Positions 49,648 to 58,649 of a stretch of 64,000 bases of DNA are shown here, one piece after another. Each line of letters opens with the position of its first letter. The first letter of the stretch is position 1. This stretch comes from Opitutia bacterium. Its GTDB lineage: Bacteria > Verrucomicrobiota > Verrucomicrobiia > Opitutales > T3Sed10-336. The translations under genes were made by a program, and so were the position numbers. The notes beneath the pieces were generated by a model. It saw nothing but the letters and a program-made list of their open reading frames with translations. It had not been told where the DNA came from and did not search any database. The DNA lies in assembly GCA_003566885.1 (NCBI GenBank), contig PXBO01000021.1, positions 1 through 64,000 on the forward strand, written 5' to 3'.

Positions 49648-52600
49648 ATGCCAGCGCCATGTTTCGGCAGGCTTTGAGGTCCAGCTTCCCGGAACCCAGC
49701 AAGGGAATGCGTTCCACCCGTCGAATGATCCGGGGAATCCACAGATTGGGAAACCCGTGTTCCGCCAGTTTGCGGCGCAGGGTGTCAACGCTCACTTCCA
49801 CCGCGCTGAGCAGGACGAGCGCCTCCCCTTTCAACGGATCCGAAACCCCGGTCACCGCCACCGCCGGCTCTTCAAGATCTTCGAGTTCCAGGGCCGCCAC
49901 GATTTTTTCCTCAACCAGCGTATGCGGCACCATCTCGCCGCCGATCTTCGAAAACCGCGAAAGGCGACCCTCGATAAAAAGAAATCCGTCCTTGTCGATA
50001 CGGGCGATATCCCCGGTGACGAACCACTCGCGGTCAAAACAATCGAGGGTACTCTCCTCGTCGCCGAGGTACCCGGAAAACACATTCACCCCTTTCAGCC
50101 GAAGGATCCCCGGTTCGCCAAGAGGGAGTTCATCCCCCGTATCGGGTGAAATGATTCGAGCCGACATGCCGGGAACCAGCCGTCCCACCGCGCCGGGTTT
50201 TTGTCCCATATGGCTTCCCATACTGGCGCGCGGACGGGCGGGATCGGGCACGTTGACCGCCGCCACCGGACTGGTTTCGGTAAGGCCGTAACCCTGCAAA
50301 ACGGATACGCCGAAACGCTCGCGGAACGCGGCGGCCAATTCGTCGGACAGCTTCTCCGCCCCGGAAATCACCAGACGGAGGGAGCGCAACTGATCCGGTT
50401 CGGCCTGGCGCATCAGCATGCGCAGGAACGTGGGCGTGCCGACATGCACGGTCGCCCGTTCCTCACCGATCACCCGCGCGATCCGGCGGGCGTCGAGGGG
50501 CGAGGGCACGGTTGCGACCCGAACGCCTTTGAGCATCGCGCACCATAGGGTCACCGTGAACCCGAAACTGTGAAAAAGGGGCAGGGATCCCAGCACGGTA
50601 TCCTTATCCCGCAACACCCCCATTTCGTCGATCTGCTCGACATTGCCCAGAATATTGCGGTGGGTCAGGGCCACGCCCTTGGGATCTCCCGAACTGCCGC
50701 TGGTGAAGAGCAGGCCGGCCTCGTCATGATCGCCGTGACGGGGAAGGTTCAATCTCCGCGCCAGAACCGGCGCCGGCAGGATCCAGGTCGCCGCCAGCCA
50801 TCCAAGAATGGAAGCGCGCCCGCAGGATCGGATTTCTTCAGCGATATCCAGGGTCCGGGCCGGCCAGGGGAAATCGCCCACTTTTGCTTTCATGGCCCCG
50901 GCGGTAAGCACGGTTCCGATCTCGCCGCGGTTCAGACTGGATTCGATGGCCGCCCGTCCCGCGGTAAAATTCAGATTCACCGGTATTTTCCCCGCCAGAA
51001 CCACCGCCAGGTTGGCGATGGCGCCACCCGCTCCCGGCGGCAGGACGATGCCGACGCGGCGTTCCGGCGTCATTTCGCGAATCCTCCGGCTGAGCGCGGC
51101 CGAAACCGCCAGGAGTTTTCCCCGCGAAACCGAGCGCCGTTCACCGGTCCAATCGGCAAAAGCCTCCCGCCAGGGTTTGCGTCCCAGTGCCCGCACGCAC
51201 GCCCGGCCCAGGTGGCGACAGAGTTCGGGGCGCTCGCCGAAGGCCGCCTCTCCGAGGTCCAGCAACGCCCGCCGGGCCCGATCGGGCGAGGCCGCTTCCC
51301 AGGGAATAGGCTCTCCGAAATGGACGTGTACCGGGTAGGGGAAACGGCGCGGCCACTTCCAGAAGAGCCGGCCTCCGCGATAGGAAAAAATCGATCCCCA
51401 GAGAGAATCGAGGTAAACCGGAATCACCGGAGTTCGCGACTTCCGGGCCATGACCGCAAATCCGCCCTTCAACTCCTGCAAGGTCCCGGTCCGCGAGATC
51501 GCGCCTTCCGGGAAGATGCAAACCAACTCGCCCGCCGCCGCGCGCTCAGTCGCGGCCCTGATGGCGTCTTTCGCGCGACGGTCGGAAACCGGAATGACCG
51601 CGAACAAACGAAAAGCCCAACGCAACCAGCGAAACCGCTGCAGTCCTTCGAAGCCCAGAAAATGTAGCCGGCGCGGACAGGCAAACTGCAACATGACGGC
51701 GTCGATCTGCGACACGTGATTGGCGATGACAATCGCTCCTCCCTCGCGCGGCAGGTTTTCCAGACCCCGCACCCGGAGCCGGTAAATTGGGAACGCAATG
51801 CAGCGCGCCACCGCCCGGACGAAGCTGTCGGGCAATAGCCGCACAATGTAGAGTCCGACCAGGAGAGTCGCCACCAGCATCACGAACAACTGGCCGGACG
51901 CGTTCAATCCCAGGAAACGTGCCATCAAAACATACGCTCCCGCCGCCGCCAGGCCGCCGAGGCTTTCCATGATATTGACCGCGGCGAGAATCCGGCCGCG
52001 GCGATGATCGCCCGCCTGGTCCTGGATGTAGGCGTAAAGCGGAACCAGGAACAGCCCCCCGGCAAACCCCAGGCCAAGCAAACCGGCGCTGAAAAACAAC
52101 GTCCCTGGCGTTCCCATCGCCAGGACTCCCAGCGCAGCCGCTATTCCGAGGCAGCCGACCGGGACAAGACCCAACTCCACCCGGCCCCGCGACAGTACGC
52201 CGGCCGACAGGTGTCCCGCCACCGTTCCGGCCCCCAGCAACCCGAGCATCACCGCGGTGAACGCCCCGGTACCGGCGTCGCCGCCATAAGCTTCACGCCC
52301 GATCTGCGCAACGGTCAGGTAAAGAGCTCCGCCCAGACTGAAAAACCAAGTGCCCCCCAGGCCCGCCCGAAAAAGCGGCCGGTCCCGCCAAAGCTCGGCC
52401 AGATCGGCGAAATGCCGGCACCAGATACGGTGACGATAACCTTCCCTGCTCTGGGAAGGTGTCAAAGCCACCCCCTGGAAAAACAACCAGGCGAGGAGCG
52501 AGGCCGCAAACAGTACGCAGGCCACCAGAAAGGCCCCGACCCAGGGGCCGGCGGTGGCGCGCGTGAAATAGTCGAACATCAGGGCTCCGCCCAGACTCCC

Positions 52601-53068
52601 GACCAGTATCGCGGCGATGGTCAGCATCTCCATCCAACCGACCGCCAGCGAAAGCCGGGACGAGCCGACCAATTCCTTAAGGATGCCCCTCTTGGCCGGA
52701 GAAAAAAGCGCCGACTGCACCGCCAAAAACCCGAAACAGACCAGCGCGCCCACCATGCTTTCGACGTACAGCACGGCCGCCAAGGCGGCCATCACCACGA
52801 CCTGCAAGGCCAAGCCCGCCTGCAGAACGGTTCGTTTCGAGTACCGGTCCGCCAGCCAGCCGGCAAACGGTGAGAATCCGATGAAAGGCAATACCAGAAG
52901 CGCGGTTAAAGCGCCGATCACCGGCACCACCCACTCGGGGGGAAGCACACCCGGCGCGCCCGCCAGGAGGATGAGCATCAATTTGGCCGCGTTGTCGTTG
53001 AACGCGACCTGAGTCTGGACGGCCAGCAGCCGGCTGAGAGATCGGGTATCCGTAATTTCCGTAGTCAT
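49622..53068 (-). CDS. LplT-PlsC-acyl-ACP synthetase fusion (lysophospholipid uptake and re-acylation)
   Basis: 1148 residues with three parts. Residues 1-415 are an MFS transporter of the lysophospholipid transporter LplT type (LLAVQTQVAFNDNAAKLMLI, LPFIGFSPFAGWLADRYSKR). About 430-620 is a PlsC-type acyltransferase with NHVSQIDAVM (HX4D, near residue 450) and FPEGAISRTGTLQELKGG. About 640-1148 is an AMP-forming acyl-ACP synthetase with LLFTSGSSGDPKGVALTHRN and QGYGLTETSPVAAVNVPDP, and the late WFVTGDIARIDKDGFLFIEG. E. coli does this with two genes, lplT and aas. Together the parts would flip lyso-phospholipids inward and re-acylate them. Three-part fusions are known in several phyla. The 3' end carries the inverted repeat. 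Confidence 0.92.
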   Translation of the reverse strand: MTTEITDTRSLSRLLAVQTQVAFNDNAAKLMLILLAGAPGVLPPEWVVPVIGALTALLVLPFIGFSPFAGWLADRYSKRTVLQAGLALQVVVMAALAAVLYVESMVGALVCFGFLAVQSALFSPAKRGILKELVGSSRLSLAVGWMEMLTIAAILVGSLGGALMFDYFTRATAGPWVGAFLVACVLFAASLLAWLFFQGVALTPSQSREGYRHRIWCRHFADLAELWRDRPLFRAGLGGTWFFSLGGALYLTVAQIGREAYGGDAGTGAFTAVMLGLLGAGTVAGHLSAGVLSRGRVELGLVPVGCLGIAAALGVLAMGTPGTLFFSAGLLGLGFAGGLFLVPLYAYIQDQAGDHRRGRILAAVNIMESLGGLAAAGAYVLMARFLGLNASGQLFVMLVATLLVGLYIVRLLPDSFVRAVARCIAFPIYRLRVRGLENLPREGGAIVIANHVSQIDAVMLQFACPRRLHFLGFEGLQRFRWLRWAFRLFAVIPVSDRRAKDAIRAATERAAAGELVCIFPEGAISRTGTLQELKGGFAVMARKSRTPVIPVYLDSLWGSIFSYRGGRLFWKWPRRFPYPVHVHFGEPIPWEAASPDRARRALLDLGEAAFGERPELCRHLGRACVRALGRKPWREAFADWTGERRSVSRGKLLAVSAALSRRIREMTPERRVGIVLPPGAGGAIANLAVVLAGKIPVNLNFTAGRAAIESSLNRGEIGTVLTAGAMKAKVGDFPWPARTLDIAEEIRSCGRASILGWLAATWILPAPVLARRLNLPRHGDHDEAGLLFTSGSSGDPKGVALTHRNILGNVEQIDEMGVLRDKDTVLGSLPLFHSFGFTVTLWCAMLKGVRVATVPSPLDARRIARVIGEERATVHVGTPTFLRMLMRQAEPDQLRSLRLVISGAEKLSDELAAAFRERFGVSVLQGYGLTETSPVAAVNVPDPARPRASMGSHMGQKPGAVGRLVPGMSARIISPDTGDELPLGEPGILRLKGVNVFSGYLGDEESTLDCFDREWFVTGDIARIDKDGFLFIEGRLSRFSKIGGEMVPHTLVEEKIVAALELEDLEEPAVAVTGVSDPLKGEALVLLSAVEVSVDTLRRKLAEHGFPNLWIPRIIRRVERIPLLGSGKLDLKACRNMALASCRTYATA

Positions 53069-53320
53069 GACAGGTTAATTTTGTGGTTCTAACGAAATTC
53101 CCCGGGAAAAGGATCCCCCGGCGGAACGCATTCCTATAGCCGGTGCCGGGCCAATTCGTCCAAGATACATAAGTCGCTTTAATTCAATATACTAAGGATC
53201 AAAACCAAACCACCACGAGGCAATCATCCTACAATTTATGAACCCCTACTTACGAAATTTGTACCGCGAACTGCTCCCAGCCTTGTCATTCCGTCCTGCT
53301 GCGGTATCATCGGTCCTCAA

Positions 53321-54844
53321 ATGCAACTCTTAACCGCCGAGGAGCGGCGCTTCGCCCGGGTCATCGAGCGCCTGAATTACGAGAATCCATTTCTCAAGGA
53401 AAGGATTGCCGCAGAACGTGAAGCGCTGGGTGATGCCTTTGTCGAAACGGGAGCGGAGTGGAATCGCCAGGCGCTCCTGGCAACGCAACATCCCAACTTG
53501 ATACGTCTGCTGGAACTTGTGGAATCAGTGCTGGCCCGCCTCACAAGAGACTGGCCGCAACGGAAAAAACCTGGGGCCGAGGACGCCCGGCTTTTTGAGG
53601 CGCTGGCCCTCTACAAGCTGTTTCACAACTACTGCGAACGCTTCGACGAAAGCATTCGGGCCGTGCTGGACGGCCCTCGTCCGGCCAACCGCGTCGCGTT
53701 TTTCCCCCAGTTCCGGCGCGATTACGAAGCGCTCTTCGACCGGCCCGGCCTGCCGCAAGAGGAGCGAATTCCCCCGGACCACCTGTTCGCGGCGTTTTTT
53801 CAGATACGGCGGGCCTTTCACAACATTCACCGGTCGGTAATCGGCAGCAGCCTCCCCATCACCCGGTTGCGGGGCGCCATCTGGCAGTCGATTTTCACCC
53901 ACGACATGCGACGTTACCGCAATGCCCTTTATCCGGTCATGGGCGACTTCGCCACCTTGATCACCGGCCCCTCCGGAACAGGCAAGGAGCTGGTGGCTCG
54001 GGCCATCGGACTTTCCCGCTACCTGGCGTTCGACCCATCGCGCGGCGCATTCGAGGAAAATTTCGCGGGCTCGTTCCATCCGCTCAATCTCTCCGCGCTC
54101 TCCCCCACTCTGATTGAATCGGAACTCTTCGGTCACCGCCGGGGGGCCTTCACCGGCGCGGTGGAAAATCGTACCGGCTGGCTGGAAATCTGTCCTCAGA
54201 GCGGAACGGTTTTTCTCGACGAAATCGGCGACGTCGATCCGTCCATTCAGGTGAAACTCCTGCGGGTTCTTCAGGACCGGACATTCCAGCGCATGGGCGA
54301 CACCGAGCCGCGCCGGTTCAGCGGAAAACTCATCGCCGCGACCAATCGCGATCTGGCCAATGAAATGAACGCCGGAAGGTTCCGGGAGGATTTTTATTAC
54401 CGCCTCTGCTCGGACCTGGTCCGCACGCCGTCGTTGCACGAACAACTGGCCGATTCGCCGGAGGAACTCTCCGCCCTGACCCGATTCGTAGCCCGGCGCC
54501 TGATCGGCGACCGGCCGGATGCCGTCGCCTTCGCGGACGAAGCCCGGCAATGGATTGAAGGAAACCTCGGCCCCGGATATCCCTGGCCGGGAAATTTCCG
54601 GGAATTGGAACAATGTCTCCGCAACCTGCTGATTCGCAAACACTACTCACCTCCGGACCGGGGGACTGCCCAAAGCTCCCACTGGATCGAACAAGCCCGA
54701 CGCCATACCCTCACCGCCGACCAGCTTCTGCACGGTTATTGCACCGACGTCTACGCCGCCGCCGGAACGCTGGAGGAAACCGCCCGCCGGCTCGGACTCG
54801 ACCGGCGGACGGTGAAAAGTCGGCTGGCCCCGGTTGGCAAGTAA
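53321..54844 (+). CDS. Sigma-54-dependent AAA+ activator with unassigned N-terminal domain
   Basis: 507 residues. About residues 1-190 are a domain I do not recognise (LLTAEERRFARVIERLNYEN, LFEALALYKLFHNYCERFDE), not a response-receiver, GAF or PAS domain. About 195-430 is the AAA+ core with Walker A GPSGTGKE, ESELFGHRRGAFTGAVENRT holding the GAFTGA loop that contacts sigma-54, Walker B GTVFLDEIGDVDPSIQVKLL, and sensor RFREDFYYRL. The C-terminal end is a short Fis-like helix-turn-helix (GTLEETARRLGLDRRTVKSR). It should activate sigma-54 promoters in response to an unknown signal. No clear -24/-12 promoter was found near it. The upstream 250 bases hold no gene. Confidence 0.9.
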   Translation: MQLLTAEERRFARVIERLNYENPFLKERIAAEREALGDAFVETGAEWNRQALLATQHPNLIRLLELVESVLARLTRDWPQRKKPGAEDARLFEALALYKLFHNYCERFDESIRAVLDGPRPANRVAFFPQFRRDYEALFDRPGLPQEERIPPDHLFAAFFQIRRAFHNIHRSVIGSSLPITRLRGAIWQSIFTHDMRRYRNALYPVMGDFATLITGPSGTGKELVARAIGLSRYLAFDPSRGAFEENFAGSFHPLNLSALSPTLIESELFGHRRGAFTGAVENRTGWLEICPQSGTVFLDEIGDVDPSIQVKLLRVLQDRTFQRMGDTEPRRFSGKLIAATNRDLANEMNAGRFREDFYYRLCSDLVRTPSLHEQLADSPEELSALTRFVARRLIGDRPDAVAFADEARQWIEGNLGPGYPWPGNFRELEQCLRNLLIRKHYSPPDRGTAQSSHWIEQARRHTLTADQLLHGYCTDVYAAAGTLEETARRLGLDRRTVKSRLAPVGK

Positions 54845-55066
54845 CTGAATGCCATTGCGGTTCGGGCCAATTTAAATATTAGAATACCAAACCCAACACT
54901 CGTGAACTTTGCCACTGCTAAAAAACAGGCCAAGGCCTCTCATGCCGGACAGGTCGTCATCCCGGATTAGACGAAAGGGACAACCGAAACCTCCACCTCA
55001 GCCCGGGAAAACTTGCCAGGGGATCAGGGTGAAGGCATCCTGATCGGCGACGTTGCCAACACCTTT

Positions 55067-56293
55067 ATGAAAAAACCAATGATCAACCCGACCGCAATTG
55101 CGACCGTATTATGCGCTCTCACCGCTATTTTTGGCCAAATCCTTGTCGCCGAGGAAGGTGCCGCAACCACCATTAGCGTAAGAGCCGGCGATCACGCCCT
55201 GAACGAAGCTCCCTATGCCGTGGAATGGACCGGCAACGAAGTGCTGGGCGAAGATTCGTCCGTCCACCTGACCAGCGACGGCGAACGGATTCCCGCCCAG
55301 GTGGAAGCGGCCGAGGACGGTCGAACGCTCCTCTGGTTCCTGGCCACGGTGCCCGCCGGAGAGACCCGTGAATACGTGGTCGTTCCAGATGCGCCGGAGG
55401 CGGAGAAACGCTTTGCCTGGGCTCCGGAGGACAACGGCACAACGCTGTTGACCTTCGACGGCATCCCTGTCCTCGAGTACATCCACCCCCGTTTTGATCC
55501 GGAGAACATCGAGGACACCAAGAAGCCCTTCCACCAGGTTTTTTCGCCGGATGGCGCGCGGCGCCTCACCAAGGGACTGGGCGGTCTATTCCCCCACCAC
55601 CGCGGAATCTATTTCGGTTACAACCACATTCGCTTCGAAGGCGGCGGAGCCGATATCTGGCACGCCACCCGCGGCGAACGCTCCGAACACCGCGGAACCC
55701 TGCGCGCCTGGGCCGGGCCGGTGTTCGGAGGCCATTCAGTGCGTATCGACTGGACCGACGCCGAAGATCGACGATTCATCGAGGAGACCCGCACCCTGCG
55801 AGTGTTCAAACAGTCCAGCGGCGACTTCCACATCGATTTCACCTCCACCCTGGCGTCGAGAGTCGGGGATATCGAACTCGGCGGTGACAACCATCACGCG
55901 GGCGTTCAATTCCGCGCCGCCCAGTACGTGGCCGACAACCGGGAGCACTCCCGGTTTCTTCGGCCCGCGGACTGGGCCGACCGCGACCCGGCAAGCGAAC
56001 ACGCCGGAATCACCGGGCTTCCCTGGAACGCATTCCAGTTCACCATCGAGGGCCACGATTACACGGTCGCTTACCTCTCCCATCCCGCCAACGGCGACAT
56101 CGCGGGCGACGACCGGCGCGAGATGTCGGAGAGGCTCTACGGCCGTTTCGGTGAATTCATCCCCACCACGCTGACCGCAGATCAACCGCTCGACTTTCGC
56201 TATCGTTTCTGGATCACCGACCGCCGGGAGGATCTCGAGCGCGAGGAAATCGACGCTCATCACCAAGCCTACGTCCAAGGGTTTCCGCACTGA
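55067..56293 (+). CDS. DUF6807 (PmoA-like) exported protein
   Basis: 408 residues from ATG 55067 with a signal peptide (ATVLCALTAIFGQILVAEEG). Middle part FAWAPEDNGTTLLTFDGIPV, LEYIHPRFDPENIED, HHRGIYFGYNHIRFEGGGAD and IWHATRGERSEHRGTL are the hallmarks of the PmoA/DUF6807 family common in Verrucomicrobia and Planctomycetes. The names come from similarity, not proven function; a sugar-related role is presumed because these genes co-occur with isomerase-like and DUF1080 genes, as they do here. The closing part FQFTIEGHDYTVAYLSHPAN fits a galactose-mutarotase-like beta-sandwich. A tRNA-Met gene separates it from its two likely partners. Confidence 0.82.
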   Translation: MKKPMINPTAIATVLCALTAIFGQILVAEEGAATTISVRAGDHALNEAPYAVEWTGNEVLGEDSSVHLTSDGERIPAQVEAAEDGRTLLWFLATVPAGETREYVVVPDAPEAEKRFAWAPEDNGTTLLTFDGIPVLEYIHPRFDPENIEDTKKPFHQVFSPDGARRLTKGLGGLFPHHRGIYFGYNHIRFEGGGADIWHATRGERSEHRGTLRAWAGPVFGGHSVRIDWTDAEDRRFIEETRTLRVFKQSSGDFHIDFTSTLASRVGDIELGGDNHHAGVQFRAAQYVADNREHSRFLRPADWADRDPASEHAGITGLPWNAFQFTIEGHDYTVAYLSHPANGDIAGDDRREMSERLYGRFGEFIPTTLTADQPLDFRYRFWITDRREDLEREEIDAHHQAYVQGFPH

Positions 56294-56364
56294 AATCCTG
56301 AGAAAAGTTTATTTTTCACTTGAACGCCGAACCAAGCCGGGCTTATCTTCACCCTTTCATCTGT

Positions 56365-56438
<74 letters not shown>

Positions 56439-56445
56439 CCCAAGT

Positions 56446-56480
56446 AAAAGCCGCTGAATCAATGATTTAGCGGCTTTTTT
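56446..56480 (+). terminator. Intrinsic terminator after tRNA-Met
   Basis: AAAGCCGCT, a 13-base loop, AGCGGCTTT running into more T. A similar but longer-looped AAAGCCG/CGGCTTTTT pair lies at about 56588-56625 before the next gene. Confidence 0.85.
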
Positions 56481-56664
56481 GTATTCAGGGTTACCGCGGA
56501 CCCCGCGGCGGCGCGGGAGCGCCGCCCTCCAGACACCTTTTTGATACCGGCTCCGCCGGGTTGGAATTAATGTCTTTAATGATCCTGAAAGCCGATGCGT
56601 TGATGCTCCCCTGAGCGGCTTTTTGCTCGACCCGCGCGCCGGAAATCATTGACTTGGACCTACT

Positions 56665-57543
56665 ATGAACAAAAACCTCAGTCGCCGCTCCTTTCTCAAA
56701 TCCTCCGGCATACTGGCCTCCGGCCTGGCTCTCGGCGGCATTCCTCTGATGAAGGGATGCGCTCACGCCAATCGCCGGTCCCAGGACACCGCCTTCGGTT
56801 TGCAGCTTTACACGCTGCGCGACGTGATCGCGGACGATCCCCAGGGCGTGTTACGCCAGGTCGGTGAGTTCGGCTACACCCAGATTGAAAGTTACGAAGG
56901 CCCTCAGGGCATGTTCTGGGGAATGGGCAACACCGGGTTCAAAACGTTCCTCGAGGATCACGGCATGCGCCCGGTCTCCAGTCACGCCAACGTATTCAAC
57001 AATTTCGAACGCAAAGTCGAAGAAGCGGCCGAGATCGGGATGGAGTACATTGTCTGCCCCTGGATAGGTCGCCGGGACACCCTTGACGGCTACCGGGAGA
57101 TCGCCGACCAATTTAATGAACGCGGCCGCATCGCCAGGGACGCCGGACTGAAGTTCGCGTATCACAACCACGACTACACCTTTAGGGAGCAGGACGGCGA
57201 GATGCCTCAGGACATTCTGATGCAACGCACCGACCCGGACCTTGTTGCATTCCAGCTCGACATCTATTGGGTGGAAATCACGGGCGAAAGCACCATCGAG
57301 TGGATCAACCGTTATCCGGGACGCTTCACCTCCTCCCACGTCAAGGACCTGACCGCCGGCAACAACAACCGCGAATCCACGGTTCTCGGCACCGGTGTAA
57401 TCGACTTTCACGCCATTCTTCCGGTGGCCCGGGCCAACGGGATGAAATATTTCCTGGTGGAACAAGAGGCCTACGCCGGCACTACGCCGATCGACGCGGT
57501 GCGTGAAAACGCGGAGTACATGAAACGCCTCATGCGCGGTTGA
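56665..57543 (+). CDS. Tat-exported sugar phosphate isomerase/epimerase-like TIM-barrel protein
   Basis: 292 residues. N-terminus MNKNLSRRSFLKSSGILASG is a twin-arginine signal, followed by a lipobox-like MKGCAH, so it may be a Tat-exported lipoprotein. The body is an AP endonuclease 2/xylose isomerase-like barrel: FGLQLYTLRDVIADDPQGVL, FGYTQIESYEGP, LKFAYHNHDYTFREQDG, FQLDIYWVEITGE, RFTSSHVKDLTAG, and GTGVIDFHAIL. Metal-binding Glu and His residues of the fold are visible. Homologues serve in inositol or 3-keto-sugar catabolism. It is followed after 44 bases by a DUF1080 lipoprotein, fitting a keto-sugar pathway. Confidence 0.9.
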   Translation: MNKNLSRRSFLKSSGILASGLALGGIPLMKGCAHANRRSQDTAFGLQLYTLRDVIADDPQGVLRQVGEFGYTQIESYEGPQGMFWGMGNTGFKTFLEDHGMRPVSSHANVFNNFERKVEEAAEIGMEYIVCPWIGRRDTLDGYREIADQFNERGRIARDAGLKFAYHNHDYTFREQDGEMPQDILMQRTDPDLVAFQLDIYWVEITGESTIEWINRYPGRFTSSHVKDLTAGNNNRESTVLGTGVIDFHAILPVARANGMKYFLVEQEAYAGTTPIDAVRENAEYMKRLMRG

Positions 57544-57587
57544 CGGGCACCCAAACAGCCATCCGAAACAATAACAGTAAGGCTCTT

Positions 57588-58385
57588 ATGAAAGCAGAAA
57601 CCACATCTCACCAACCGAATCAAAACCGGAGTTCCCTCTCCTCCCGTTTGCTCCGCCTCGCAGCGGTTGCTTCCACCGTCGCCTTCGCCGCCTGCCAGAC
57701 CGCAGGCAACCGCAACAGCGAATGGGTCGATCTCTTCAACGGGGAAAACCTCGACGGCTGGGATATCAAGATCCGGGGGTACGAACTCAACGAAAACTAC
57801 GGAGATACGTTTCGCGTCGAAGACGGGCTGCTGAAGGTCCGCTACGATCAATACGACACCTTCGGCGACCGTTTCGGCCATATTTTCTACGAAGAACCGT
57901 TCTCCCATTACCACCTGATCGTGGAGTACCGCTTCGTCGGAGAACAGGTGGAAAACGGTCCGGGCTGGGCCTACCGCAACAACGGGATCATGTTTCACTC
58001 CCAGCCGGCCGCGACCATGCTCCTGAATCAGGACTTCCCCAACTCCATTGAGTATCAGCTGCTGGGGGGCGACGGCGAAAACGACCGGCCCAACGGCAGC
58101 ATTTGCACCCCGGGAACCCATGTGGTGGTCGACGGCGAACTGCGCCGGGAGCACTGCATCGGCTCCGGGGGACCGACCCACCATGGCGATCAATGGGTCA
58201 CCGCCGAGTTGATCGTTCGCGGCGATGAATTGATTCAGCATATCTTGAACGGTGAACTCGTTATGGAGTATTCCGGCACCCAGCTGGATGACGGCACCCC
58301 TCTGACCGAAGGGCACATCGCGCTGCAGTCGGAAAGCCATCCCACCGACATCCGGTCGGTCCGTATTCGCAAACTGGATCCGTAA
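57588..58385 (+). CDS. DUF1080 lipoprotein, 3-keto-disaccharide hydrolase-like
   Basis: 265 residues from ATG 57588, with AAGG six bases upstream. A signal peptide with lipobox (TVAFAACQT) marks a lipoprotein. The DUF1080 concanavalin-like fold is seen in WVDLFNGENLDGWDIKIRG, FRVEDGLLKVRYDQYDTFGD, HLIVEYRFVGEQ, SIEYQLLGGDG and the terminal SHPTDIRSVRIRKLDP. Some members of the family hydrolyse 3-keto-disaccharides made by a dehydrogenase. It lies right behind the isomerase-like gene and shares its operon. A terminator follows. Confidence 0.88.
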   Translation: MKAETTSHQPNQNRSSLSSRLLRLAAVASTVAFAACQTAGNRNSEWVDLFNGENLDGWDIKIRGYELNENYGDTFRVEDGLLKVRYDQYDTFGDRFGHIFYEEPFSHYHLIVEYRFVGEQVENGPGWAYRNNGIMFHSQPAATMLLNQDFPNSIEYQLLGGDGENDRPNGSICTPGTHVVVDGELRREHCIGSGGPTHHGDQWVTAELIVRGDELIQHILNGELVMEYSGTQLDDGTPLTEGHIALQSESHPTDIRSVRIRKLDP

Positions 58386-58413
58386 AGCTCAAACGACCCG
58401 AAACTTCAACGCC

Positions 58414-58452
58414 AAGAGGCTTCCGAAGGGTCACTTCGGAAGCCTCTTTCAT
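58414..58452. terminator. Hairpin terminator between DUF1080 gene and tRNA-Pro
   Basis: aagaggcttccgaag, loop ggtca, cttcggaagcctctt, a perfect 15-bp stem, followed on the plus strand by a short T-rich stretch. It separates convergent transcripts. Confidence 0.75.
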
Positions 58453-58458
58453 TTCCGG

Positions 58459-58532
58459 TCGGGCCGGAGAGATTCGAACTCTCGACCTCTTGCACCCCAT
58501 GCAAGCGCGCTACCAGGCTGCGCCACGGCCCG
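58459..58532 (-). tRNA. tRNA-Pro (anticodon GGG)
   Basis: On the minus strand: acceptor CGGGCCG/CGGCCCG, anticodon arm CTTGC-ATGGGGT-GCAAG with anticodon GGG, T arm GAGAGTTCGAATCTCTC, discriminator A. CCA is not encoded. Confidence 0.95.
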
Positions 58533-58649
58533 AGGCCCTAAACCAAACCCTGACCTAAAAGGAAACCGCCGGGTCAAGGCAAGCCCTTTTCCTGGTTTTC
58601 TCGTTTTTAGGTCGACGCCGCCCTCTCCTTTTCAGAGAAGTCAGAAATC

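Noticed and set aside
53069-53320. Sigma-54 promoter upstream of the activator gene
   Set aside because: No GG-N10-GC pair of the right context could be identified with confidence.
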